From CAXYVC01 sp964292295 (GTDB taxonomy: Bacteria; Acidobacteriota; Holophagae; Holophagales; Holophagaceae): a stretch of 42,496 bases of DNA. A program made the translations under genes and the position numbers. The notes beneath the pieces were generated by a model, which was not told the origin of the DNA, searched no databases, and saw nothing but the letters and a program-made list of their open reading frames with translations. Location: the NCBI GenBank assembly GCA_964292295.1, contig CAXYVC010000014.1:1-42496 (forward strand), read 5' to 3'. This document shows, in pieces, positions 24,476 through 32,721 of the stretch. Within the stretch, counting starts at the first letter, position 1. Each line of letters starts with the position of its first letter.

Positions 24476-26353
24476 CTACTTGGGGGTGCGGAAGCTGTAG
24501 GACACCGTGGCCCAGCCGGGCACGGGCTTGCCGCCGCGGGTGGCAGGCCGGTAGGTGGACTGGAGCGCGGCCTCCCGGGCGGATTCGGCGTAGGGCAGGC
24601 GGGAGTCCACCCCGCCGCTCGTCACCTGGGCCTTGAGGGGGCGGCCCTGGGCGTCCACGAAGACGCGCACCTGGAGCTTCAGGTCCGCGTTGCGCTGGCT
24701 GGAGGGCAGGAAGTTGCGCTGCACCGCGTTGAGGGTGACCCGGGGCTGGGCCGCCTGCACGAGGGCCGCCGGTGTCTCCTCCTGGGCGGCCGCCTGGGGT
24801 GCGGGCTGGGCCTGCGGGGGCGCCGCCTGCTGCGGGGGCTGGGCGGAGGGCACCTGGGTGGGCAGGGCTCCCGGAGGCGCCATCATGGGCAGCGCGCCGG
24901 GGGCGTTGGAGGGACGGGCCGCCTGGGGCGTGCCCTGGGCCTGGTTCACCTGCCGGGGGACGAAGGGCGGGGGCGTCGCGGGCTGGGCCTGCTGGGGCGC
25001 CGGGCTGGTCTGGGCGATGGCGGCGGTCTTCTGCTGCAGTTCCTGGGTCTTGCGGAGCTGCTCCTGCTTCTGGCGGGTGATGTCCGCCTGCTTGGCCTGC
25101 TCCTGCTTCAGGGCCTGCTCGGCCTGCTTGCGCTCCTTCTCGGTCTTGGCGGTCTCCAGGCGCTTCTCGGCGGCCTTCACGTTCTCGGCCTGGGCGCTCT
25201 CCTTCTGCGCCAGGTCGGCCAGGCGGCCCTGGGCCTCGGCCTGCTGGCGCTGCAGCTCCACGAGCATGGCCTGGAGCTCCTTGTTCTTGCTGGATTCGTG
25301 CAGGTTCCAGAAGAAGAGGCCGCCGATGATGGCAAGAACGCCGGCGCCTCCCATGAAGACCCAGCGGCGCAGGCTGCTGCGGTCGGGGCCGAAGAGGCTC
25401 TTGGAGCCGCCCTCGTCCTCCTGCTGCACGAAGGGGGCGAAGTCCGCGGCCTGGTCGGCCTTCATGGCCTGCACGTCGTGCTCGTTCTCCTCCCGGAAGA
25501 GGGTGTGCATGAAGAAGGCCATGTTGAAGGTGGTGGGGCTGTAGTCCCCGTCGTAGAGCACCCGCTCCAGCTCCTGGCCGAAGGCGTTGATGTGCTCGAA
25601 GGGCTGCTCCACCAGGAGCATGCGCTTCATGAGGCCGAGGATCTCTGCGGGCACGGGGCCGTCCTCCTGGGCCGCCTTCAGGGTGGCCTTGGCGAGGGCG
25701 GTGGGGACCAGCTCCTGGGAGGGCAGCTTGTCCAGGGTCAGCAGCTCGTAGAGGATGGCGCCGAGGCCGTAGAGGTCCACGTGGAGAGGCGTTCCCTCGC
25801 TGCTCGGACGGTAGCGGGAGAGGCTCGCGGAGGCGATGGGGCAGCGGGGCAGCACCGCCTGAATAGCGGCGGCGCAGGGGGCGTCCAGGAGGGCCGTGGC
25901 GCCCTCGAAGCTCACCCAGACGCCGTGGGTGGACAGCACGCCGTGGTGGAGCCCCTGGCCGTGCATCTGCACGAGGGCCTGGGCGAGCCCCTGCATCACG
26001 GAGAGGGCATGGTCCACCCCGAGGGGGATCTGCTCCTGCTTGGCCTTCTCGATCATCTGCGCCAGGCTGCGCCCGGGCAGGTAGTCGCACACCAGGAAGC
26101 CCGGCTTGCCGGCCTCGACGTGGCAGTGCGTGGCGAAGCCCCGCTGGCCCGCGAGGGCCGTGGCGTGGCGCTCCGCCTCCGCCAGGCGGGCCCCGATGCC
26201 CGCCTCCTGGAGTTCCTCCGAGAAGCTTCGCACCATCAGGTGCTTCTCGAAGGCGCTGCCGCGGATGGTCAGGGCGCGGTGGACCTTGCCAAAGGGGTCC
26301 GTCGCCAGTTCACCGGCCAGCAGGTAGGAGCCGAGGCGGGAATAGGAAGCCAT
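24476..26353 (-). CDS. Pseudokinase - transmembrane - coiled coil - TonB C-terminal domain fusion protein
   Basis: 625 aa. Residues ~1-265 look like a Ser/Thr kinase fold: the late motif HVDLYGLGAILYELLT (canonical DIYSLG.ILYELLTG) is clear. The active site is missing, however. The VAIK lysine position reads MVRSF, the HRDLKPxN loop reads HHGVLSTHGVWV without Asp, and DFG is LLDAP. One membrane helix follows (~331-351), then a charged coiled coil rich in K/E/Q (~360-450), an A/P/Q-rich stretch (~450-530) and a TonB C-terminal domain (last ~90 residues; LKLQVRVFVDAQGRPLKAQV...YRPATRGGKPVPGW). Topology: pseudokinase inside, TonB domain in the periplasm. GGAGA precedes the ATG at 26353; the upstream ORF extension is discarded. 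No exbB/exbD nearby. Confidence 0.82.
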   Translation of the reverse strand: MASYSRLGSYLLAGELATDPFGKVHRALTIRGSAFEKHLMVRSFSEELQEAGIGARLAEAERHATALAGQRGFATHCHVEAGKPGFLVCDYLPGRSLAQMIEKAKQEQIPLGVDHALSVMQGLAQALVQMHGQGLHHGVLSTHGVWVSFEGATALLDAPCAAAIQAVLPRCPIASASLSRYRPSSEGTPLHVDLYGLGAILYELLTLDKLPSQELVPTALAKATLKAAQEDGPVPAEILGLMKRMLLVEQPFEHINAFGQELERVLYDGDYSPTTFNMAFFMHTLFREENEHDVQAMKADQAADFAPFVQQEDEGGSKSLFGPDRSSLRRWVFMGGAGVLAIIGGLFFWNLHESSKNKELQAMLVELQRQQAEAQGRLADLAQKESAQAENVKAAEKRLETAKTEKERKQAEQALKQEQAKQADITRQKQEQLRKTQELQQKTAAIAQTSPAPQQAQPATPPPFVPRQVNQAQGTPQAARPSNAPGALPMMAPPGALPTQVPSAQPPQQAAPPQAQPAPQAAAQEETPAALVQAAQPRVTLNAVQRNFLPSSQRNADLKLQVRVFVDAQGRPLKAQVTSGGVDSRLPYAESAREAALQSTYRPATRGGKPVPGWATVSYSFRTPK

Positions 26354-26421
26354 AGGTACTGTCTCCGGAGAGCTGAAGAACAAGGGTTGCTTGGAACGAT
26401 AGCGCCAGGCGCGGAGGAATC

Positions 26422-27084
26422 CTAGTCCACGGGGGGCCAGAGGTCGCCCACGGAGCGCCAGGCCTGGATCCAGAGGTTGGCGGTGGCGTTCACGCCGGCG
26501 GAAAAGCTGAGCTGGAGCTGGGCGAAGGGCACGGAGAGGGTGTCCCAGCTGCCGAGGCGGCGGCGCTGCTCGGCGTCGTAGTGCTCCGCGAGGGCCTGGT
26601 GCCGCTCGTACTTCACGCGGTACATCCCCACCAGGGCCGGCCTTGGGTCCAGGGGGGCCGTCACGGCCCAGAAGGGTTCGCTGGTGACGACGAGGTGGGG
26701 AAGGTGCTCGTCCCCGTAGACCTCGAAGGCCTCCCGCAGGGGGGTCACGCCTCCCGTGGCGCTGGGGTCCAGCAGCAGCTGCACCTGGTGGGCCAGGATG
26801 CCCAGTTCCTTGGCGATGGAGGCTCCGTTCCTGCCCTGCTCGCTCAGGCGCACCACGCGCTGGAACTGTTCCTCCACCTCCTCGATGGTGGGGGCCTGGT
26901 CCGCACTCTGCCCCCGGGCGCCCGCGGCCAGCGAGGCGGCGTGGGCCTTCAGGAAGCGGGCCATGCCCTCGGGCACGAGGCCCAGGGCCAGGGCCGTCTG
27001 GGCCTCGTGCAGGCGCGGGCTCCAGGCGGAAAGGCTGGCCGTCCCGAGCAGGGCGGAGAGCAGGACGGCGGATGGGCGCTTCAC
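26422..27084 (-). CDS. Secreted alpha-helical protein of unknown function
   Basis: 220 aa. The GTG at 27084 is preferred because GAGGT lies at good spacing and the N-terminus becomes a textbook signal peptide (MKRPSAVLLSALLGTASLSAWS); a longer start at 27126 would put a polar stretch in front. The mature part is helical with scattered His and Asp (LHEAQTALALGLVPEGMARFLKAHA, ILAHQVQLLLD, DEHLPHLVV). The pattern loosely recalls zinc-dependent phospholipase C / S1-P1 nuclease helical proteins, but the full ligand set cannot be read, so no function is assigned. Upstream lies the divergent comEC, whose start overlaps the alternative start. The kinase-TonB gene follows after 68 bases. Confidence 0.7.
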   Translation of the reverse strand: MKRPSAVLLSALLGTASLSAWSPRLHEAQTALALGLVPEGMARFLKAHAASLAAGARGQSADQAPTIEEVEEQFQRVVRLSEQGRNGASIAKELGILAHQVQLLLDPSATGGVTPLREAFEVYGDEHLPHLVVTSEPFWAVTAPLDPRPALVGMYRVKYERHQALAEHYDAEQRRRLGSWDTLSVPFAQLQLSFSAGVNATANLWIQAWRSVGDLWPPVD

Positions 27085-27124
27085 GGGACCTCGCTGGAAG
27101 AACACCAGACTACTATCCTGGGCC

Positions 27125-29437
27125 ATGCTCACGCGGGAAAGGCTGTGGCGCTGCATCGGCGGGGCGGGGTGGCGCGGGCTTCCCTGGGCCCTCGCCGGCT
27201 GCTGCCTGCTGCCCTGGCTCCTGCCCGAGGGCTGGGAGGGGCGCTTCGGGGTCGGCCTGCACGTCCTGGGCTGGGGCCTCGCCGCCGCCGGGCTGCCGCT
27301 GCTGGCCTTCCGCCGCCTGCGCGCCCTGGGGCTTGCCCTGGTCCTCGGCTGGATCACGCTCCTGGGGCTCGCCCGGGAGGCCCGCTGGGAGCGGGCGCTG
27401 CCCCGGGACCTGACGGAACTCTCCGGGAGCCTCGCGGAACCTTGGCGCGTGCGGGGGGAGCGGCGCCTGGGGGCCCTGGCGCTTCAGGAACCGGCCGCCC
27501 TGCGGGGCTGTGTACTGCCCCTGGAACTTCCGGCCGACGGGGAGGCCCCGCCGCCTCCGGGCACACCCGTGCGCCTGCGAGCGGAGTTGCGGCCCGTGGA
27601 GGCGGCGCCCGTCTTCCTGGGGGAGCGCCCCTTGTGGCGGGCCCGGGATGCCGGCTCACCGCGGCGGATCCGCCTCCGCTCGGCGCTCCAGTTCGAGGTG
27701 CTGGGCCCGGCCCGTCCGGGGCCGCTGCTGCGGTTGCGCTGCTTCCTCCAGCGGCGCTTCGAGGCGCTGCCCCTGCCGGAGGGGCCGGCCCGGGACCTCT
27801 GGGGTGCCTTGAGCCTGGGCATCCCGCCCGCGGGGGAGGAGGTCTACAGCGCCTTTGCCGAGAGCGGCACCCTGCACACCCTGGTGGTCTCGGGGCTCCA
27901 GGTGACCCTGGTCATGGTCTTCGCCGAGGCCCTCGCCCGGCGCCTGCTGCGCCGGGGCGCCGCGTGGGTTTCCGTGGCGACGGGCCTGCTGTATTGCGCC
28001 GCCGTGGGCTTCAGCGCGCCGGTCTGGCGGGGGCTGCTCATGGGGCTCGCCTGGGCCGCCGGGCGCGGCAGCGGGTGGCGCCTGCCGCCCCTGGTGACGC
28101 TGCACGGGGCACTGCTCCTGTGGCTGCTCTTCCATCCCGCCTCCGGGGCGGATCCCGGATTCCTGCTGGCCTGGTTCGCGCTGCTGGGGCTGCTCTGGGG
28201 GATGCCTTCCCTCGAAGGCCTCTTCGCGCCCCTGCTGGGGCGCTTTGCCCACGGCTTTGCCGTGCTGCTGGCGCCCTGGCTCTCCACGCTGCCCCTGCTG
28301 GCGCTCTTCCACGGCGGTGCGCCCCTGTGGGGAGTGGCCGCCAACGCCTGCGTGATTCCCCTCGTGGGCTTGGCCACGCCGCTCTGTCTGCTGCTCCTGC
28401 TGCTGCCCCTCGGGCCTCTGGCCCAGAGCCTCGGCCTTCTGCTGGGCTGGATGGGGGAGCGCCTGGTGCCCTTCTTCACCGGCATCGCGCCCCTGGGGAC
28501 GGGGCTGTTGGCCCCCTGGTTCGCGCTGCTCCTCGGCTGGCTGGCCCTGGCGCACCGGACGCAGGCCCTCGCCCGCACCCGGGCCCTGGCGCTGGGGCTG
28601 CTGGGGACGAGCCTCGGGCTCCTGGCCACCGGGGGCACGGGGCGCGCGCCGCGCACCCTGGAGCTGGAGGCGCCGGACCTGGGCGGCGGAGAGGCGCTGC
28701 TCCTGCGCGTTCCCGGGGGGCGGGCGCTCCTGGTGGACAGCGGCGGCTCCCCCTGGGCCGCGCGGCGCTTGGCGCGGATCCTGAGCCGCCGGGGCGTGCG
28801 CGAGGAGATCCGCCTCGTGCTGAGCCATCCCCACGGGGACCACGCGGGCGGCTGGGCCACCCTGGCGCGCCTGCGCCCCTTCGCGGAGGTGCGGGGCGCG
28901 GCGGTGGCGGATCCGGGCGCCTGGGGGCCCTTCGCGCCCGGCGGCGTGCCGCCGGGGGAACTTCTGCGCGGGGTGGTCTGGCGGGAGGGCGAGGCGGAGA
29001 TCCAGGTCCGCTGGCCCGTGTCGCCCATGGCCCTGGCGGACCTGAACATGGTGTCCGCCGTGCTGAAGGTGGCCTGGCAAGACCGGGAACTCTGGCTCAT
29101 GGGGGACGCCCTGGCGATCCAGGAGCGGGATCTTCTGGATCTGGGCGACCCCGCGCTCCCGGTGCGCCACCGCCTCCTGAAGCCCGGGCACCACGGCAGC
29201 CGGAGCGCCTGCGATCCCGCGTGGCTGGCGGCGCTGCGCCCAGAGCTGGCGCTCATGGTGGCGGCCCGGGACAACCCATTCGGCCATCCACACCCCGAGG
29301 CCCTGGCGGCCCTGAAGACCGCGGGCAGCGCCGTGGCCGTGACGGGGCCTTCCGCCGGGTTGCGCGTGCGTGCGGGGGCCGGCGGCTGGGAGGTGGAGGA
29401 TGGCCGGGGAGGCCGATGGCGCGTGCCCTTCCGCTGA
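27125..29437 (+). CDS. comEC: DNA internalization-related competence protein ComEC/Rec2
   Basis: 770 aa. ComEC forms the inner-membrane channel for DNA uptake. The protein has an N-terminal membrane part and an OB-like DUF4131 region (~100-200). The competence domain follows (LWGALSLGIPPAGEEVYSAFAESGTLHTLVVSGLQVTL, canonical G..LHL.A.SG.H) with many membrane helices. The C-terminal metallo-beta-lactamase domain has SHPHGDHAGG, LMGDALAIQERDLL and LKPGHHGSRSACDPAWL, so its active-site motifs are complete. The usual His of the competence motif reads Gln in this copy (SGLQV). The start ATG at 27125 has only a weak ribosome site. No comEA or comF is adjacent. Confidence 0.94.
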   Translation: MLTRERLWRCIGGAGWRGLPWALAGCCLLPWLLPEGWEGRFGVGLHVLGWGLAAAGLPLLAFRRLRALGLALVLGWITLLGLAREARWERALPRDLTELSGSLAEPWRVRGERRLGALALQEPAALRGCVLPLELPADGEAPPPPGTPVRLRAELRPVEAAPVFLGERPLWRARDAGSPRRIRLRSALQFEVLGPARPGPLLRLRCFLQRRFEALPLPEGPARDLWGALSLGIPPAGEEVYSAFAESGTLHTLVVSGLQVTLVMVFAEALARRLLRRGAAWVSVATGLLYCAAVGFSAPVWRGLLMGLAWAAGRGSGWRLPPLVTLHGALLLWLLFHPASGADPGFLLAWFALLGLLWGMPSLEGLFAPLLGRFAHGFAVLLAPWLSTLPLLALFHGGAPLWGVAANACVIPLVGLATPLCLLLLLLPLGPLAQSLGLLLGWMGERLVPFFTGIAPLGTGLLAPWFALLLGWLALAHRTQALARTRALALGLLGTSLGLLATGGTGRAPRTLELEAPDLGGGEALLLRVPGGRALLVDSGGSPWAARRLARILSRRGVREEIRLVLSHPHGDHAGGWATLARLRPFAEVRGAAVADPGAWGPFAPGGVPPGELLRGVVWREGEAEIQVRWPVSPMALADLNMVSAVLKVAWQDRELWLMGDALAIQERDLLDLGDPALPVRHRLLKPGHHGSRSACDPAWLAALRPELALMVAARDNPFGHPHPEALAALKTAGSAVAVTGPSAGLRVRAGAGGWEVEDGRGGRWRVPFR

Positions 29438-29542
29438 ACCCGGATTTGGCCTTTGGGGCTGACGCATCGGTTCACACGAGGCTGCGCATCATCCGGGCTG
29501 AAGGCCCCGCCTTGTGGCACCTTCAGGGGGACGGGAGGTCCC

Positions 29543-29989
29543 ATGCGGGTGGTGGTGCAGCGGGTGTCGGAAGCGACGGTGAGGGCGGGGGAGGAGCGCC
29601 GCGGGATCGGCCGGGGCCTGCTGGTGCTGGCGGGCCTGGAGAGGGACGACACGGAGGAGACGGTGGCCTGGATGGCCGCCAAGCTCGCCGGCCTGCGGGT
29701 CTTCGAGGATGCGGAGGGGCGCATGAACCTGGGCCTTGCCGAGGTGGGCGGCGCGATCCTGGCCGTCTCCCAGTTCACCCTGGCGGGCAGCGTGCAGCGC
29801 GGGCGGCGGCCGGGCTTCGAGAACGCGATGGCGCCGGAGCCCGCCCGGGAGCTCTTTCAGCGCTTCGTTCACCATCTTCGCGCCACGGGCCTGCCCGTGG
29901 AGACGGGCTTCTTCCGGGAGCACATGGAGGTGGCTTTGGTGAACGAGGGGCCCGTGACTTTCGTGGTCGAGCGTCCCGAAAGGCTTTGA
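29543..29989 (+). CDS. dtd: D-aminoacyl-tRNA deacylase
   Basis: 148 aa, the family's normal length. DTD removes D-amino acids (D-Tyr and others) and glycine mischarged on tRNA(Ala). It begins MRVVVQRVSEATVRAG; the two active-site signatures are AVSQFTLAG (SQFTL) and NEGPVTFVVE (the Gly-Pro cis motif). GGGAGGT lies upstream of the ATG. It follows comEC by 105 bases; in between is an imperfect hairpin (CTGAAGG...CCTTCAG). Confidence 0.95.
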   Translation: MRVVVQRVSEATVRAGEERRGIGRGLLVLAGLERDDTEETVAWMAAKLAGLRVFEDAEGRMNLGLAEVGGAILAVSQFTLAGSVQRGRRPGFENAMAPEPARELFQRFVHHLRATGLPVETGFFREHMEVALVNEGPVTFVVERPERL

Positions 29990-30025
29990 CCTGATCCAGG
30001 CGAGGGACTAGAACGGAATCTTCCC

Positions 30026-30685
30026 ATGATCCCTTCGCCTGGATGCTCCCCTGCACGGGCTCTCCCTGGAGCCGTGCCCGCGGCTTGCGGCGGAGAAGGC
30101 GGGCGCTTCGCGCGCTGGTCTGGCGTGCTGGCGAGCCTCGCCCTGGTGGGGCTTCTGCTCCTGCTGGCCCGCCTGGGCTTCCGGGTGCAGAACCCGAACC
30201 TCCTCTTCGCCCTCGCACTGGTGCTCGCGGCGTATCTGGGGGGCCTTCCGGCGGGGCTCTCGAGCGCGGCCATCGCCATCGCCTACACCCTGGTGGACTG
30301 GTCCACGCCGGGCCACCTCTTCATCTATGCGCCGGCGACCCTCCAGAAGCTGGGCGTGGTGGTGTTCTGCATGCCGGCCATGGCCCTCCTGGTGGGGGCC
30401 CTGCAGGCGCGTGCGGAACGGCGGCGGCGGACCATCGCGCACTACCTGGCGCTGGAGAGCGCCCGGAGCGCGGAACTGGCGGAGGCGCTGAAGCGGCGGG
30501 GCCTGGCGGAGGGCAGCCTTCCCCTGTGCGCGTGGTGCCACCACGTGCGCGAGGAGGACGGGCGCTGGGTGAGCCTGGAGGAGCACCTGCGCGAGCGCCA
30601 CGGCCTGACGGTCACCCACGGCATCTGCCCGACGTGCAGCCCGGCCTTCTTCTCCGATGCGGCGGAGCCGCGCCGGGAGGGGTGA
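30026..30685 (+). CDS. Four-helix membrane protein with C-terminal zinc-ribbon-like tail
   Basis: 219 aa. Residues ~30-125 form about four membrane helices with the DUF4118/MASE-like look (NPNLLFALALVLAAYLGGLPAGLSSAAIAIAYTLVDW). After a short charged helix (ALQARAERRRRTIAHYLALESARS), the tail reads LCAWCHHVREEDGRWVSLEEHL and ends THGICPTCSPAFF. This C-x-x-C ... HGICPxC tail is familiar as a C-terminal appendix of sensory and response-regulator proteins (CxxCkkir...yW..le.y......HgiCp.C). Here it is attached straight to the membrane domain, with no kinase, PAS or GGDEF between. A sensory or zinc-dependent role is inference. Confidence 0.7.
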   Translation: MIPSPGCSPARALPGAVPAACGGEGGRFARWSGVLASLALVGLLLLLARLGFRVQNPNLLFALALVLAAYLGGLPAGLSSAAIAIAYTLVDWSTPGHLFIYAPATLQKLGVVVFCMPAMALLVGALQARAERRRRTIAHYLALESARSAELAEALKRRGLAEGSLPLCAWCHHVREEDGRWVSLEEHLRERHGLTVTHGICPTCSPAFFSDAAEPRREG

Positions 30686-30861
30686 AGGCGGATTTCCTTT
30701 GGGCTCAACATGGCACTTACGCGGCTGGCCTTCGAGCGATCGCGGCTCGCGGGTCGGTTCCAAGCCGAGCCTATGGCCCCTTGGCCCGACACCGCTCCAC
30801 GGCGTTTGTTCCGCAAACGGCCTGGCCGCCATCGCATCATCCGGGTGAAGGCGGGGGAGCC
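30686..30861. other. Intergenic stretch with several inverted repeats (candidate dispersed repeat or RNA element)
   Basis: No convincing gene is found here. Two hairpin-forming pairs are clear: GGCTCG (30744-30749) with CGAGCC (30766-30771), and CGTTTG (30803-30808) with CAAACG (30814-30819). A CGATCG core lies between. All frames give low-quality, Arg-rich translations and no Shine-Dalgarno. The composition differs from neighbouring coding DNA. Confidence 0.4.
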
Positions 30862-31089
30862 CTACATCCGGCGTGCGCTGCGACGGGGAGGCGCGGGTGC
30901 GGGCTCCGGCGGGGGCGCGGGGCGCTCGGCCTCCCGGGGGCGGGTGCCCAGCCAGTCCCAGAAGCCGAGCCGGTCCAGCCACTGGGGCTCCCGGGCGGGG
31001 CGCCGGGCCCCGGGGCCGCCGTGGCGCCGCCGCAGGGTCCTCCGCCAGCGGAGCTGAAGGGCGCGGGAGGGTGAGCTGGGGCGGAACAC
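30862..31089 (-). CDS. Possible small basic protein (75 aa)
   Basis: A GTG at 31089 is preceded by GGAGG with five bases of spacing. The product is Arg/Pro-rich with one distinctive hydrophobic patch, PQWLDRLGFWDWLGTRP, between a basic N-terminal half and a proline-rich C-terminus. It starts 22 bases after the pcm stop on the same strand and could be the second gene of that operon. No family is recognised, and high GC makes chance ORFs common, so the evidence is the ribosome site, the operon position and the Trp-rich patch. Confidence 0.4.
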   Translation of the reverse strand: MFRPSSPSRALQLRWRRTLRRRHGGPGARRPAREPQWLDRLGFWDWLGTRPREAERPAPPPEPAPAPPRRSARRM

Positions 31090-31110
31090 GGAAGCCTCCG
31101 GTGAACCCGT

Positions 31111-31779
31111 TCATCGGTCGTTCGCCCTTCCACCTGGAGTTCCGGGAGCCCGCCGCAGCGGCACGAAGGCCACGGGCAGGAGCGGGCGGGCCGAGAAGCG
31201 GCCCTGGCACCGGTCCAGGCGCACCAGCGTCTGGGGGCCCAGGGCGGGGCCCAGGGGCAGGAGCAGGCGGCCACCCTCCGCCACCTGGGCCAGGAGGGCC
31301 GGGGGCGGTGCCGGGCAGGCGCAGCTCAGGACGATGGCATCGAAGGGGGCCGCCGCGGGCCAGCCGAAGGTGCCGTCCCCGCAGCGGAGCTGCACCCGCG
31401 CCAGGCCGAGCCCGTCCAGGGTGCTTCGGGCGCGCAGGCACAGGGTTTCCTCCAGCTCGATGCCGTAGACCTCCCCGGCGAGCTCCGCCAGCACCGCGGC
31501 GAAGTAGCCCGAGCCGCTGCCGACCTCCAGCACGCGGTCGCGGGGCTGAAGGGCCAGGGCCTCGGCCATGAAGGCGACCATGTAGGGCTGGCTGAGGGTC
31601 TGGCCCGGGCCGATGGGGAGGGGGTGGTCGCCGTGGGCCGCGCTCCACAGGGCCCGCGGGACGAAGAGGTGGCGCGGAAGGCGCCGCAGGGCGTCCAGGA
31701 CACGGGGGTCCCGGACGCCGCGCGCCTCGATCTGGTCGCGCACCATGGCCTCCCGGGCGCTGGGGAAGCGGTTCTCCAT
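31111..31779 (-). CDS. pcm: Protein-L-isoaspartate O-methyltransferase
   Basis: 222 aa. PCM repairs isoaspartyl residues in aged proteins using SAM. It begins MENRFPSAREAMVRDQIEARGVRDPRVLDAL (family: MV..QI..RGI.d..VL.A), followed by FVPRALWSAAHGDHPLPIGPGQTLSQPYMVAFMAEAL, the substrate-site segment, then the SAM motif VLEVGSGSGYFAAVLAELAG. The later SCACPAPPPALLAQVAEGGRLLLPLG is the usual C-terminal half. The ATG at 31779 is chosen by family length; an ATG at 31830 would add 17 residues. Confidence 0.93.
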   Translation of the reverse strand: MENRFPSAREAMVRDQIEARGVRDPRVLDALRRLPRHLFVPRALWSAAHGDHPLPIGPGQTLSQPYMVAFMAEALALQPRDRVLEVGSGSGYFAAVLAELAGEVYGIELEETLCLRARSTLDGLGLARVQLRCGDGTFGWPAAAPFDAIVLSCACPAPPPALLAQVAEGGRLLLPLGPALGPQTLVRLDRCQGRFSARPLLPVAFVPLRRAPGTPGGRANDR

Positions 31780-31844
31780 GGTCCGAAGGATCGCCTCTCC
31801 GGGCGCCTTTAGCCCGGTAGACTGGGGCATTCCCAGGTTCCACG

Positions 31845-32705
31845 ATGCGCGCCCTGCTCCTGATCCCCTGTCTGACGCTTTGTGCCGCCGCCCCGGAGCG
31901 CGAGCTCTTCCCGCGCCTGAGCCCGCACGCCACCGTGAGCCAGACCATCGGCACCACGACCTTGAGCCTCGCCTACGACCGTCCCGCGGTGCGGGGGCGC
32001 AAGGTGTGGGGCGGGCTGGTGCCCTACGGCCAGATCTGGCGCAGCGGCGCGAACTGGGCCACCACCATCACCTTCAGCGATGCGGTCAAGGTGGAGGGGC
32101 GCGCGGTGCCCGCCGGGACCTACGCCCTGTTCACCGTCCCCGGGCCGGAGCACTGGACGATCATCCTGAACCGCCGGGCCAGGCAGTGGGGCGCCTTCGA
32201 ATACCAGCCCAAGGACGACGTCCTGCGCTTCGAGGCCCGCACCAAGCTGGTGAAGGACCACACCGAGTGGCTCACCTACGAGGTGTACCCCGCGAGCCGC
32301 GCCAGCGCCTACGTGGACCTCTACTGGGAGAAGCTGCGGGTGAGCTTCCTGGTGGAGGTGGACGTGGACGCCCAGGTGGCCGCGCGCCTGAAGCGGGCCA
32401 TGGCCCAGGCGAAGCCCGGGGACTGGAAGCTCTACGCCGACGCGGCGGAGTATTTCCTGGAGCAGGACCGCCAGCTGGGACAGGCCCTGGGCTGGGCCGA
32501 CAGGTCCATCGCCATCCAGGAGAACCCCGTGAACCTGGGCGTGAAGGCGCGCCTCCTGCGGGCCCTGGGGCGCCCCGCCGAGGCGGTGCAGGCCCTGGAG
32601 CGGGCCCTGAAGGTGGGGCGCGCCCAGAAGGCCAGCGCCGCCATCCTGGGGCCCCTGGCCCAGACCCTCGACGCCTGGCGCCGGGAAGGGACGGGCGGGC
32701 GCTAG
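31845..32705 (+). CDS. Secreted DUF2911-domain protein
   Basis: 286 aa. A short signal peptide (MRALLLIPCLTLCAAA) precedes a DUF2911 domain (~25-165): LSPHATVSQTIGTTTLSLAYDRPAVRGRKVWGGLVPYGQIWRSGAN, AVPAGTYALFTVPG, and WTIILNRRARQWGAFEY. The C-terminal third (~190-280) is helical, with TPR-like spacing (YADAAEYFLEQDRQLGQALGWADRSIAIQENPVNLGVKARLLRALGRPAEAVQALERAL). DUF2911 proteins are widespread in Acidobacteria and Bacteroidetes and have no known function. Divergent from pcm. Confidence 0.85.
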   Translation: MRALLLIPCLTLCAAAPERELFPRLSPHATVSQTIGTTTLSLAYDRPAVRGRKVWGGLVPYGQIWRSGANWATTITFSDAVKVEGRAVPAGTYALFTVPGPEHWTIILNRRARQWGAFEYQPKDDVLRFEARTKLVKDHTEWLTYEVYPASRASAYVDLYWEKLRVSFLVEVDVDAQVAARLKRAMAQAKPGDWKLYADAAEYFLEQDRQLGQALGWADRSIAIQENPVNLGVKARLLRALGRPAEAVQALERALKVGRAQKASAAILGPLAQTLDAWRREGTGGR

Positions 32706-32721
32706 CTCCGTCAGAATCGTA

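Noticed and set aside
29499..29526. Hairpin CTGAAGG...CCTTCAG as a terminator of comEC
   Set aside because: The stem is only 7 bp with a 14-base loop and lies close to the dtd ribosome site; evidence too thin for a feature.
30710..31057. Plus-strand ORF of 115 codons in the gap after the membrane/zinc-ribbon gene
   Set aside because: No ribosome site, an Arg/Ser/Gly-rich translation, and its second half is antisense to the better supported small minus-strand gene.
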